Shown: positions 33,824-44,495 of the stretch, one piece after another
How the letters are laid out: every line of letters begins with the position of its first letter
Position numbering within the stretch: the stretch's first letter is position 1
Origin: Trigonopsis variabilis
Lineage: Eukaryota; Ascomycota; Trigonopsidomycetes; Trigonopsidales; Trigonopsidaceae
Assembly: GCA_003707065.3 (NCBI GenBank)
Contig: PPXM03000001.1
Location: 930,001-994,000, forward strand
Length of the DNA: 64,000 nucleotides
Direction: 5' to 3'
Translations under genes and position numbers: made by a program
The notes under the pieces: generated by a model
Database searches by the model: none
Told to the model about the DNA's origin: nothing
Seen by the model: the letters and a program-made list of their open reading frames with translations, nothing else

Positions 33824-36800
33824 CTAAATCTCGTTTGAAGGAGGAAAGCGTAGGACTTGATCATCCCGGCTAGCATCGGTACCTTCTAGTGGTCCGCACT
33901 GTATTCCAGGTCGCGTTTCGTGTTGTCCGACAAGCATTAGACCTTTTGCCCGGACACTATCAACCAAAGCAGGAATCAACTTAAGTAGCTGGAAATCCCA
34001 GATTATGCCAAATATATTGTTCTTAACGGCGAAATTAGCGGCTTCTTTCATCGAGCAACATCTCCAGTCCTCAACAAAAGGAGCCCGCAAGCCATGAGCG
34101 GTGCGATGAAGGATCTTACCGCTGGTTTCCTCGGAGCCGTAAACAAGTGAGTCGGACAGCCTTGATACATACGAACAGAAGAAAACGGGGAAATTAGGCT
34201 GTTTCCAGTTCAACACGGAACATAACGTAGGATTGCATGAAGATAGAATGATGGACAAGTTGCCCTCACTAGAGTCTTCACCATGGAGGTATTCGTCGAT
34301 ATCCATTTGAGACGATGGGTCGACTGTGACGTCCTTGCCATTCGTCGCGCTCGGATTCTTCTTTTTCATCTCATACATATGATCAAAGATCACATTCAAT
34401 AACGAATCCACAAAATCGTTATATTCTAAAGGCTGCCCACCCAAGTCCAAAACTGCCTCTTCAACAGCAGTGGGGTAGAGAATGTTTAGATCAACTCCGG
34501 TTGAACTTTCCTCTGGATTGAGGATCTTGGAACCAAGAGCCTCTTGCAGTGAAAGGTATGAGTAAGACAAGATTCCATGGGCATCCGTTTCCCTTCCTTT
34601 CATATGTATATTATCGAACTCGAAGAATTGAGCCCGCTTGCGACTGCCAATGGTTTTGAATTGCTCAAATGTTAACGTTCGAATGCTGAGCTTGAACTGT
34701 TCATCTCCCGATAATGACAATGGAGTGGATATGAACCATTCGGGAAAGACGACTGGGACTCTGTCCTTTGTCAGTTGAATGGGCAAGCGGATATAAGTCC
34801 CTGACAAACTGGAAGCAGTAATAAACGAAGCCGTCTCGCTAATATGAGATGCTTTTTGACTTAACGATGGCTTATAGTCATATTGAGACGTGGATTTCCA
34901 ATAGATATGGAAGGTAGAGATATCATAAGGAGGTCCGACACTAGAAGGGATACCGCTCTTGTCGATCCATTGGAACGGACGAATGATCTGATAAGAAAAG
35001 GTCAATTCACCAATAGACTGGAGTCGGAGATCAAAAAGGGGTAAAGTGATTGTCTTACCGTCTCTCGATTGAGTAAACTTTGGCTTGCCAGATCCCTCGT
35101 CAAATAGTAATGGTAAGGCAACAGTCTTTGCAATCACTCGTGACCCAAATGTCGGATATACTTCAAAAGTAACCAAGAAGTTATCAAGAGAAGGAACGCG
35201 GAAGGGAAGAATCTGATCGTCATCAGACAATGGTAACTGGACAGTCCGAGGTACAATCCAATTCCGCGATTCCTGAATAGCTTGTGCATCTGCCGTCTGA
35301 GCAGTCACCACTAACTTGACAGCAGGAAGATTACCATCGGAATATACTTTGATGGGCTGACGCTCATTTCCTTGAGCAAACGTGTCACTGGTGTAGGCAT
35401 CAGTGGAAGCAGTGTGCCGGTTATTGGCCTTGCCTCTCGATTTCGCCTTGGATCTGTCTGTATCTTTTGTCGATGCATCGTCTCTGATACGACGGTCCTC
35501 ATATTGGTAGAGGAATACTTGAACACTGATGTTCTCATCCAGAAAATTATGACCGTATCGTCTCAATGGAAGGATAGGAGGTGGTAATGCCAAATCAGGG
35601 ATGCCATCGGGGTCCAGGTCATCATCAGCACCGGTCTTCAAGCAAGTGAAAGATCCGGTCATATTTTCCATATCGGAAGTTGCGCTATGATCATAATGGA
35701 AACTAGTTCCCAACAATACTGAAGTGTCAGTGGGAGGAGAGGAGGACCGCCGAGCTGGCAGGCTGGTTTCTTCGAGCTTAGAAGCAGCGTCTGCTAATAG
35801 CTTCAAGCAATTGATATGCCCTTCCCATGCTGCATAATACAAGGCTGATAGCCCTTTTTCATCTAAAATATCTACCTTAGCTCCCACTCCCAACAAAGCC
35901 TGAACAGTAGAAAAATGACCTTCACTGGCCGCATGAAATAACGGAGACCAACTTGCCATTGTGTCAATTACATTCATGTCAGCATTGTATTTATGGAGCA
36001 AGCCAATAATTCTCGCTTCGCCTGCTCTTGCAGCCAAATGTTGAGGATACAAACCTTCAGCATCAGGGATAAACGAAGCCCCTTGTTCTAGCAACAGCTG
36101 AGAAACTTCATATAATCCGTTGTAGCAAGCCATATTAAGAGGAATGTAATCTTGCTCCGATGACGGCTCTATTCGAGCGTTTCGGTCAATCAATGTTTTA
36201 ACACAGGCAACATGATTCTGAGAAACAGCAAAGATCAAAGCGGAGAAATTGTCCTGGTCAACGGAATTGATGGGGGATCCGGCATCAAGGAGAAGGCTGA
36301 TAATATCACAAAATCCATTCATGGCCGCATAATGAAGAGCCATTCGTCCATAGATATCTTTGTTGAGAACGTTGACTCCATGAGATAACGCCAAAATGAC
36401 AAGCTCTCGTCGCCCGGCAATAGCAGCTTCATGAAGAACTGTACGGCCAGTAATATCATCGGTGAGTTTAATATTGACCATTCCAGACTCAAAGAGAGCC
36501 AGTAATGCCCAGTCAGGCGCCTGAGTAGGAATCGCTTGAAGGAAAACAGCCGAAATCCTTTCATTTGCCTTGTCGGTTTGTTGGATGTCATGTAACCATT
36601 CTTGCAGGACCTCAGGGCGTTCTGATTTGACCACAGCCAAAAAGTTGGTGTCGAGGGAATTCTGAATATCACCAGTAAATGAATCTTCATTTAGAGGACG
36701 GATAGAAGCACTAGGCGGAATAGCTGAGTCGTCGTCCCCTCCATACTTGATATTTTCTCCATCAGCCCAAGCTTCAACTTCAAGGATCGCCGCAGAAACC

Positions 36801-37615
36801 AAGTCGGACATTCGTGAAATATCCTCGCGATGAAAGACAGGCTGGACATCGACTGCCCTAGATAAATAGAGCTCCTTCGTATGAGATTTTGAACGCTTAT
36901 CCCACTTTTTCAGTACTTTAGAGAAGCCTATAGCATTCAATTGGACAAACTGTTCCAATTTATCGAGATCTCGACGAAACAGTCGAAGACCTTCCAACAA
37001 TGATACATAGGAAGCAGAACTTTTGTTGATGCCATTAGCACGAACTCTAGAAAATAGATTTTTCTTCTTCTCTATTAAGGTTGCCAGTCGGTTCTTTAAT
37101 TCTGCTTCTTTCTCCAGATAGAAGGTATTGACTTTCTCTAGTTCTCGTTCCAGCCTAAAGAAAAATGTAGCCTTATTGGCCTGCAGGGTTTCATACGCAT
37201 CTCCATATGATTGTCCTTCGGCTAGTCGTTTAATTAGCTTCTTGAGAGCCTTGTAGTTGATGAAATAATGGGCATATTCAGGAATATCCAACTGCCTTTT
37301 TGCTAGATATTTACCAAATTTCCTAGAATCTATTAGCTCCGTATAGACTGACTATGACTAGATGAGGGCATATTTCAAGACAGAGAAAGAAGTACGACGG
37401 TTTCTGGCTGTATTGTCTCCACAAACCATGAAAAATCAAGAGATCCTGTTTCAAGACGATAAAGTAACGATAAAGTAGGAAAATATATCTGAGATCATGC
37501 AGGTAATCGACCCACTAATAAGATGAGAGGGCTTTAGAGTAGAAAGATCGCCTCGTGAAGCGGAGCTCCTATATATCACCCGCAGAAGCGAGCAATACAT
37601 ATCTGCAACTTACAT
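33824..37615 (-). CDS. PHO81: Phosphate-pathway regulator Pho81/nuc-2 (SPX-ankyrin-GDPD-like)
   Basis: Sensor and CDK inhibitor of the phosphate-starvation pathway. The main exon is 33824-37322. I infer a 5' exon supplying only AT (37614-37615), spliced over a 291-nt GTAAGT...CTAG intron to GAAATTTGG, which restores the canonical SPX start MKFGKYLAKRQLDIPEY; total 1166 residues. No in-frame ATG exists between the upstream in-frame stop and KFGKYL. Domains: SPX (about 1-175) with INYKALKKLIK, ankyrin repeats (about 265-510), a linker rich in Ser/Asp, and a C-terminal GDPD-like region with WKSTSQYDYKP as in nuc-2. The catalytic His-Arg/Glu pattern of true phosphodiesterases is not evident, which favours Pho81 over Gde1. 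Confidence 0.9.
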
Positions 37616-37711
37616 GATAACCAAGGCCTTGGATCAGTGCCCTGACAAAGATCAAAAGGTTTTTTTTTGCTGAGATGTGAAGGAGGATTGGGAACGGTGG
37701 ACCGGGGCGCT

Positions 37712-37719
37712 CACGTGGG
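37712..37719 (+). promoter_or_regulatory. Pho4-type site CACGTGGG upstream of PHO81
   Basis: CACGTGGG is the high-affinity Pho4 (UASp2-type) sequence. It lies about 97 bases upstream of the inferred PHO81 start and 70 bases upstream of the divergent TLG1 start. In budding yeast PHO81 is itself activated by Pho4, so a feedback loop is plausible. Motif seen; binding inferred. Confidence 0.5.
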
Positions 37720-37786
37720 GGAATAGTCTTGATTCTGTGGCCTCAACAATCATCGTTACAGCGACGCACCGAAAAGGGCACCGTCA

Positions 37787-38530
37787 ATGACCTCGGCTTT
37801 AGATCCTTTCACGGATGTTCAACAGGAAGTTGAAAACCAGTTAAACTATGCTGAAAGCCTGATAGAGTCTTATAGACGGATCCAGCGGTCTTTACAAGCA
37901 GGCGCCCAGGTCGCTCCCGAATTAGAATCGACCTTGCTCGAACTAAACTCTAGTATTGGCGATATTGAGCTTAGCGTGGAAGATTTGCAGCATGCGGTTC
38001 GGGTTTCTCTGCAGAATCCTGAGCGGTTTGGTCTTGATTCCGCTGCTGTTGAAGAGAGACGACAGGTTGTACAAAGAATTCAAAATAGATTTGAGAATTT
38101 ATCGAATGAGCTACTGAGCTTAAAATCGACTGAGTCAAACCATTTAAACCAAGGCCCTCTTTCTTCCGAAAACCCTTTTCAAGAACCTGATCAAGCGAGC
38201 GCGCAACCAGCCTCAGATTCTTACGGTCAATGGGAACAAGAACAACAGCATTTGATCCTTCAGCAACAGGATGAGCAACTAGATAGTGTTTTCAGGACAG
38301 TAGGGAACCTTCGGGAGCAAGCCCAGACGATTGGATTGGAGTTGGAGGATCAAACGGAATTGATCGATGATCTTGAGCAACACATTGATGTCTCTCAGTC
38401 TAAACTCAATCGAGGAATGAAGCGAATTCAATGGATCCTTGTAAAGAATAGAGAACGTGCTTCAAGTTGTTTTATAGGCCTCTTGATTATTGTTCTCGTC
38501 GTCTTATTGGTTTTGGTCATCATTGCTTAG
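37787..38530 (+). CDS. TLG1: Endosomal/Golgi t-SNARE Tlg1 (syntaxin 6 family)
   Basis: Qc-SNARE for fusion of endosome-derived vesicles with the trans-Golgi. Single exon, 247 residues. The N-terminal three-helix domain (about 5-115) starts DPFTDVQQEVENQLNYAESL, as in syntaxin 6. A Gln/Ser-rich linker is followed by the SNARE helix (about 160-220) with the zero-layer Gln in GLELEDQTELIDDL, and a C-terminal membrane anchor (about 226-246) of Ile, Val and Leu. It is divergent from PHO81, with only about 170 bases between them. Very sure. Confidence 0.94.
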   Translation: MTSALDPFTDVQQEVENQLNYAESLIESYRRIQRSLQAGAQVAPELESTLLELNSSIGDIELSVEDLQHAVRVSLQNPERFGLDSAAVEERRQVVQRIQNRFENLSNELLSLKSTESNHLNQGPLSSENPFQEPDQASAQPASDSYGQWEQEQQHLILQQQDEQLDSVFRTVGNLREQAQTIGLELEDQTELIDDLEQHIDVSQSKLNRGMKRIQWILVKNRERASSCFIGLLIIVLVVLLVLVIIA

Positions 38531-38967
38531 GATAGTAGATGGGAATTCTTCTTCTAAGGCACTCTATCTCATTTTCAACTGATATCCTTCCTATATCCTT
38601 CGCACGTCTTTTTCTTGAAGGTCTATCCTATTCAGGTCAGATGTGCTTGCTAGACCACACAGAAGAGTAAGATCTGACAGATCGAGGATAGTATGACTGT
38701 TCATCGTTGGAGTTTTCTATTGTATAGTATTCTTTTTTCTCGTCCCCCATCTCTAACTGTCATCCTAATCGATGTTCAGCCAGTAGTCTATAGCTGGACA
38801 GTTTCTCTTTTTCCCAAATTTATCTCGCTGCATTATTACATAACTATCATCCATGATCTATTGTTCTGTCTCGTTTGTAGTATCTATGGAACAATAGAAT
38901 CTGTAGTCTTTGCCTTCTACCGACTCATCTTTGCTCCCAACGACCGCGAAGGTAACAACCTCTTGTC

Positions 38968-39514
38968 ATGCCTCGAATCCGAACATCTCGGACAAAAAAG
39001 CCACCGGCCGGATTTGATAAAATCGAGGAGACACTATTACAGTTTCAGAATAAATTAAAGGATGGTTTGTGGTCTCTCTGTGCTTTAAACTAACATCCTA
39101 GCGGAGAATGAAGATATGGAAGGAAAACGACCGAACGAGAGCCTTTGGCCCATTTATAGAATAAATCATCAACGTGAGTAACTCTATTTGACCATCTAAT
39201 ATCAGGATCTCGCTATATCTACGACCTTTACTACAACAAAGAAGCCATCTCCACGGAGCTCTACAACTGGCTCCTCAAACAAAACTATGCAGATGCTCAG
39301 CTCATTGCGAAATGGAAAAAGCAGGGCTATGAAAAGCTATGCTGTCTTCGCTGCATCCAAGCTTCGGTATGTTGGGAGACTGACGATATATTGACTTTAG
39401 GAAACAAACTTCAATACGACTTGTATCTGCCGTGTCCCAAAGGCCAAGATGACGAAACATGCTGACACTCAGTGCGTGACATGTGGGTGTAGAGGTTGCG
39501 CAAGCACAGATTAA
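38968..39514 (+). CDS. BUD31: Spliceosome component Bud31
   Basis: Small zinc-binding protein of the NTC/activated spliceosome. Exons 38968-39064, 39102-39173, 39206-39366 and 39401-39514, 147 residues. The N-terminus [20 protein letters not shown] and the Cys-rich C-terminus ([26 protein letters not shown]) are diagnostic. Introns are 32 to 37 nt. A 121-codon hydrophobic ORF (38693-39058) overlaps the first exon in another frame and is not believed. Very sure. Confidence 0.96.
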
Positions 39515-39808
39515 TGGTACGATATGTTGAACAAGGAAAAGTTAAAAAGTTTAAAAAGTACACTTGTCGCTGTAGATCCTAACCAACAAAACCTAGGAGT
39601 TCAAGAGAAAAAACACAATGCAGAGTCTTCTTAAAGACAGAAATAATAATCCAGATATAATCCCAATAGAAATACATTACCTAATCCTTGGAAAGGACTC
39701 GTTTCAAACATTAAGCACCGAAAATAATGATCTTGTACCAAAGAAAGATAGAAGAAAGTGAAAAGATAGAGAGAACACAAAGAAAAGAGTAGCCTTCGTG
39801 GTCAGCCC

Positions 39809-41518
39809 TTAGAACATAAAGTCGCTAGGGTCGTGTCCCGGGACTGGGGGAGGTAAATCAGGAGCATTGGCCGTGACATCGGTAACATACGTGCGGTCTT
39901 GGTGATGACTAGTCAAGGCTACTGCTCGACGCATCACTTGACAGATGTCCACTCCAAACACGTCAGTGATATTGTCATTTGAATTCATTGAATCAAACAG
40001 ATTCTCTGTCACTAGTGTTTGCCGACGATAAGCCTCGCGTTTATTTGGAGACCCAAAACAAGCTCGGGAAATAGGATCGTCCTCAAGCTCGTCATATTTA
40101 AGAAACTTGGCAACCATTGATTCATCAGCTGGCGACGTCAGCATCCGGATAAAGTTCCGATGGTTTTTCAGTGATGTTGTGGGTGATATCGATTTGCTAA
40201 AGGCTTCCCCATCCTTGCTCATCATGGCTGGAGTGAATGGAGTGCGAAGAATGTGCGAAGGCGAAGACGAAGAACCAAGCGTCATATTGGGAGTACTGAG
40301 ATCATAAAACCATCTGTTTGGCGAATAATTGCTGCTCAAATCACCGTCCACTTTGGGAGTTGTATTAAGTCGCTTCGCGTTGGGTGAGATGATATGGATC
40401 ATATTCTCATTCTCATCTTCGTTCGCTTTCCGTTTCTTGTTTACCTTTGGAGTCTCCTGTACGTTGTCGGTAATGCCATGAGCGTTGGAATGACTGTTTG
40501 CCCTTCGGGGCTGTTCAAGCAAATTAAAAGATATCCGCCGACGCTGCTGCGGAACGGAGGGAAGATCGTCGTCAGCCGAGAGCTCTCTTTCGCTGTCTTC
40601 ATCAATTGTAGATGATGAACTCTTCATCCGCTGTATTTTTCTCGGGCGGACATTTTGAGGCTGGAGATGGGGCGATCCATGGGCCACGTTAGAGACCGGG
40701 AAAGAACGCGATCTTGTAACTTGAGGAGTATTTTTAGCATTTAGAGCCCTGGCATTCTTTGCGGAAACTGATCTCTTTAGTGTATTATTCTGCGAGACTG
40801 GCGTTCCACCATTATTTTGACTAGATTGAGAAACTGTGGCTGCGTTGGCCTTTGATCGTGCCTGTTTGAAAGCTCTGATGAACTGAGTTTCATATCCAGG
40901 CTCAATAACCCAATAATTTCCTTTTCCAGGGTCATCTTTAGGTCGTTCTTGCTTGATAAAGGCCTTATTGAGACTCAAATTATGACGAATGGAATTCTGC
41001 CATCCTGCGTCGCAAGTCTGGTAATAGGAGAATGATTCATATATCCATTTATAAATCTGAGCCAGTGTCAGTCTTTTGCTGGGAGCTCTGAGGATAGCCA
41101 TACCAATCAGGGTGGCATAAGAATAAGCTGGTTTGGAGCCGTCATCAAAGATTTCAATCTTCTCAGGATCCAAAAATGCATCATCTTCATCATTATTATC
41201 CATACTATGAGGTAAGAATCTTGACAAAAGTCGTTTGGGCTGTGAAAACCCCTCTGGAGGTCGATTTTCTTTGTTTGCCATCATATGCAGCCCTTGGCCC
41301 ATTAACTGTTGATCAGCAGCATTTATCACAGAGGAAGAAGGAATATAAGCTTTCTTAATAGGCGATGTGGGCACCGAAATGTCGACATGCGAAGATGGAG
41401 GAGGCGGAAGATGGACGGAGGTCAAGGACTTGACCAGGTTGCTGTTGAGGGAGGACAAGACGGAAGACCTGGATTTACTAGGCGATAGAGGAGCGTCTGA
41501 AGACGATCGCTGAAACAT
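39809..41518 (-). CDS. Forkhead transcription factor, Hcm1/Sep1 type
   Basis: Forkhead DNA-binding factor, probably driving S- and M-phase genes like yeast Hcm1 or fission yeast Sep1. Single exon, 569 residues from ATG 41518. The forkhead domain (about residues 127-220) runs from KPAYSYATLIGMAILRAPSK through WQNSIRHNLSLNKAFIK to KGNYWVIEPG. Several Ser/Thr-Pro sites with Lys nearby (SPSKS, SPIKK, SPNK) fit CDK control. There is no FHA domain, which rules out the Fkh1/Fkh2 type. Upstream lie an ACGCGT box and two CACGTG boxes. Orthology to Hcm1 rather than Sep1 is not decided. Confidence 0.88.
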   Translation of the reverse strand: MFQRSSSDAPLSPSKSRSSVLSSLNSNLVKSLTSVHLPPPPSSHVDISVPTSPIKKAYIPSSSVINAADQQLMGQGLHMMANKENRPPEGFSQPKRLLSRFLPHSMDNNDEDDAFLDPEKIEIFDDGSKPAYSYATLIGMAILRAPSKRLTLAQIYKWIYESFSYYQTCDAGWQNSIRHNLSLNKAFIKQERPKDDPGKGNYWVIEPGYETQFIRAFKQARSKANAATVSQSSQNNGGTPVSQNNTLKRSVSAKNARALNAKNTPQVTRSRSFPVSNVAHGSPHLQPQNVRPRKIQRMKSSSSTIDEDSERELSADDDLPSVPQQRRRISFNLLEQPRRANSHSNAHGITDNVQETPKVNKKRKANEDENENMIHIISPNAKRLNTTPKVDGDLSSNYSPNRWFYDLSTPNMTLGSSSSPSHILRTPFTPAMMSKDGEAFSKSISPTTSLKNHRNFIRMLTSPADESMVAKFLKYDELEDDPISRACFGSPNKREAYRRQTLVTENLFDSMNSNDNITDVFGVDICQVMRRAVALTSHHQDRTYVTDVTANAPDLPPPVPGHDPSDFMF

Positions 41519-41559
41519 TAGACCCAATTAAAGAGAGACTGGAGAAAACGAAGGTAGAA

Positions 41560-41565
41560 ACGCGT
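41560..41565. promoter_or_regulatory. MluI cell-cycle box ACGCGT upstream of forkhead gene
   Basis: Perfect ACGCGT, 41 bases upstream of the forkhead ATG, the core site for MBF/SBF-type factors; a related GACGCGCGA lies at 41766-41774. HCM1 is a G1/S target in budding yeast, so the site fits its expected timing. It may lie in the 5' UTR. Function inferred. Confidence 0.45.
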
Positions 41566-41758
41566 CTCCGGGTAGAGGGAGGCGAAACGTAGCCAGAGGT
41601 GACTTAAAGAAGGAAACCGCGAGTGAATTGAAGAGAAGTAGAAATTAATGAATTCCGGGCAAGATATGCGGCCAAAAGAGCCGTCGAAAATAGATAGTGA
41701 GCGTTGAGGAGGGAGAATGTCCGCACTCACGGTATGAGCAGACACGTCCTTTTTCTGT

Positions 41759-41788
41759 CACGTGAGACGCGCGACGGGCACTCACGTG
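41759..41788. promoter_or_regulatory. Two CACGTG E-boxes, forkhead promoter
   Basis: CACGTG at 41759-41764 (GTCACGTG context) and 41783-41788 (ATCACGTG on the minus strand), 24 bases apart, about 240-270 bases upstream of the forkhead start. They match the Cbf1-type RTCACGTG consensus. Confidence 0.45.
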
Positions 41789-43452
41789 ATGATGTAATTC
41801 TCTGTTCTCGAGGCTGGAAGGGGAAGGAGGACCGAAAGTGACTGATGGAAGAATGTCCGATCTTCCTTTTTTGAACGAGGTGTCAATATATGTACGCCAA
41901 TACGAGACTCCCATTCCCGAACGAACACGCTAAAAGCATTGCTTAGAATAGAATTCTGGCGTTTTTAGATGTACATTTACTTCTATCGACCTTAGAACTA
42001 AAATACGCAGAACAGCCCCATCTTTTTCTTGTGTCTTAATAGTCGAACTAACTCGACTTGTCACAGGAATGAGCCGTACGCTTAAGACTTGACGATGGAG
42101 ACTTATAAAAATTGTTCTATCACCGGCGCACGAGTAAATTGTCAGGTGTAGTTAAGTGTTGAAGGAATAAAACGGGGCTCTTTTCTATAGAGACGTCTTC
42201 TTAATCAAGAAGGCATGGGATAACCGTTATAATTGTTCTCGTGGGTCATTCGTTTGGTTCGAGTCAAGTCAGGAATTGCAGACGTCATGCATGGAATGAT
42301 TTCTTAGTGGATAAGGCACCGAAACGGGTGATATGTTTAGCTCTCGCATAACATATATGACCTACTTGGCGGGCAGATTACTCAACTAATCGATACGTAA
42401 TTTCTATTCGATAAGCCTCTCTTCCATCTTGCTAGCCTCACATGCCTAAATTTACATATCGGGAATGTGATTACGAGGTTGATTGTGCCCCTTACTGAGT
42501 GGCTATCAAGACAGGTACACGGTAAAAGTTAAGATTAAGATTGACTGGTCTCAAGCTTTAGGCATATTACCGTGATAGCAACGCGGCAGACATCACGCGA
42601 GGTCTGATAAGAGATAACACGGTGACAGATCATCGGGGAAGGACGATTATAGATGTTGTGTATAGCTAACTGCATACCAGAGGAGGCACTGCTCGTCTTT
42701 CTCTTGTTTTCATCAATTAAACGCGACATACCACTGGTCACGTTAAATGCAGTCTTAATTTAGCCGCTGTAACTTGATGAATATATGTAATGTGTCTCGA
42801 GTGGACCTTTGATGGAGTATTCGTTAACATAGCCGTAATATGTACTACCTGATTCAGACCTGAGCTACATCATAGATTAGATCGCAACAATAGACGCTCC
42901 TAAATAAAACCTTATGTTATATTTATATGACTATATCTATTGCAGCAAGAGTCTAACACAAACCTACTCGCATCTTAGTCAATGTAGCGAGCGATAATGG
43001 GACCGCCCGCCACGCACTGCGTGTGATCTGAACAGGGACAAACGCTTCACAAGAAGTTCACTGTTGTAGGTGCATATTACTTCCTCCTTGATACAAGCGG
43101 TTATATAAATCGTCTAATCATTTTGATCCATATAATTTCCCACTTATGGGATCACATGGATTTGACCGCAAACGCGACGTTGGGAGTTTCCCGGCTCCCA
43201 TGTGACTTTGTGTCTGTCTTAATTCTCAAGACGATGAATCGAAGCGCTCTGAAGAGCTGCATAGGAGCCTTGCCAATTCACATTGATATACTCGCTTGCT
43301 GACTCAAGAAGCGTCATTTATCATCCATTTTTCCATTTGCTGGTATTGAGGAACACCTCTTTTCCTGCAGAATCTTATCTAAGCTGTAACGGTATTCCTG
43401 CTCAGCTTCCCCACAAAAAGAACCCTTCCTTTGATCAGGATCTCTGACTATC

Positions 43453-44412
43453 ATGTCGAAGTAAGATGGTATAGATTTCTTATTCTAACCTCAGGTATAC
43501 TTTTTTCATCGTCGAGAAGCGCGGTAATATCGTCATTGTGTCTTTTAATCGTCCAAAGGCGAATGCATTGACACCTGAATGTTACGCCCAGTTGATCGAT
43601 CTACTAGATGAGATAGCTGCGGATGATTCGCTTGATATTGTCATTCTTGCTGGGAAGGGGAATTTTTGGTCAACGTACGTGATCAAGCACAGCTTTAACA
43701 CTAAAACCCAGGGGGATCGATACGAGTGTTATAGCGGGCCGACCGAAGGCTTTAGATACTCCTGGAGGTCATCCCAAAGTTGCAATGACTCGCGATATCT
43801 TATCCAGTAACTATGCAATTTCAGCTGCCCTTTTAAACTTTCCAAAGATTTTAGTGGCTGCCCTGAATGGTCCCGCTTTAGGTGTCTCAGCTTCTCTTGT
43901 TCTTTATTGCGACTTTGTATATTCTACTGAATCCGCCTTTCTTCAATTCCCATTTGCTAATTTCGGGCTAGTGGGTGAAGCTGGTGCGACGTAAGTGCAA
44001 ATGCTGTGCCTTGCTGACCGAAAGCTTTTTGCTTCCTCTTCGGATTGGATATTCAAAGGCGAACGAAGCCCTTCTTATGTCTCGACGATTGTATCCAAAA
44101 GACCTCGGAGACTTATTAACTGACGTCATTCCAGGTAAAAAGGGAGATGATTTTGTTAATAAAGTCCACGAAATCGTGAGGGATCGATTTAGCGGTCTTG
44201 TGCGTGAAAGCCTGTTTCTTATGAAAGATCAAATCAAATCTCTTTATAAACCTGCTCTTGAGGCTCTTCTTGTGCGAGAAACGAATGTTGGTGTCGAGCG
44301 TTTTGTCTCAGGTGTTCCCTTTGACCGCTTTAGTGACGTGAGTGCTTTATTCACTCTTGTATGAGAAACTAACACGCAGTTGATCGAAGGACGTATCAAA
44401 CATAAGCTTTAG
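43453..44412 (+). CDS. ECI1: Peroxisomal enoyl-CoA isomerase, Eci1/Dci1 type
   Basis: Shifts cis/trans-3 double bonds to trans-2 during beta-oxidation of unsaturated fatty acids. Exons 43453-43460, 43495-43674, 43712-43990, 44025-44337 and 44380-44412, 270 residues. Crotonase-fold landmarks: SFNRPKANALTPE, NFWSTGID, VAALNGPALGVSASLVLYCDF and NFGLVGEAGAT with the catalytic Glu position of Eci1. The last exon (33 nt) encodes LIEGRIKHKL and so supplies the C-terminal HKL, the PTS1 variant also seen in yeast Dci1. If the last 42-nt intron is kept, translation ends at TGA after ALFTLV and PTS1 is lost. The first coding exon is only 8 nt. Isomerase rather than hydratase is inferred. Confidence 0.93.
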
Positions 44413-44495
44413 CTAACAAAAAATCCTGGTTATCATTATATATATATACAATATTTGGTACAAAAATTTTTTCTCATAAGACAAGAACCTCATCG

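Larger units (their letters stand above)
41519..43452. other. Longest intergenic region (1.9 kb)
   Basis: Divergent space between the forkhead gene and the enoyl-CoA isomerase. The left 300 bases hold the boxes listed separately. The remaining 1.6 kb is AT-rich; a 68-codon minus ORF at 42535-42741 has no recognisable domain. No tRNA or snRNA identified. An unannotated non-coding RNA is possible but unsupported. Confidence 0.35.

Noticed and set aside
38693-39058. Plus-strand ORF of 121 codons, hydrophobic
   Set aside because: It overlaps BUD31 exon 1 in another frame, and the hydrophobic part has no recognisable domain.
42535-42741. Minus-strand ORF of 68 codons in the 1.9-kb gap
   Set aside because: Starts like MSRLIDENKRKTSS but has no extension by splicing and no known domain.
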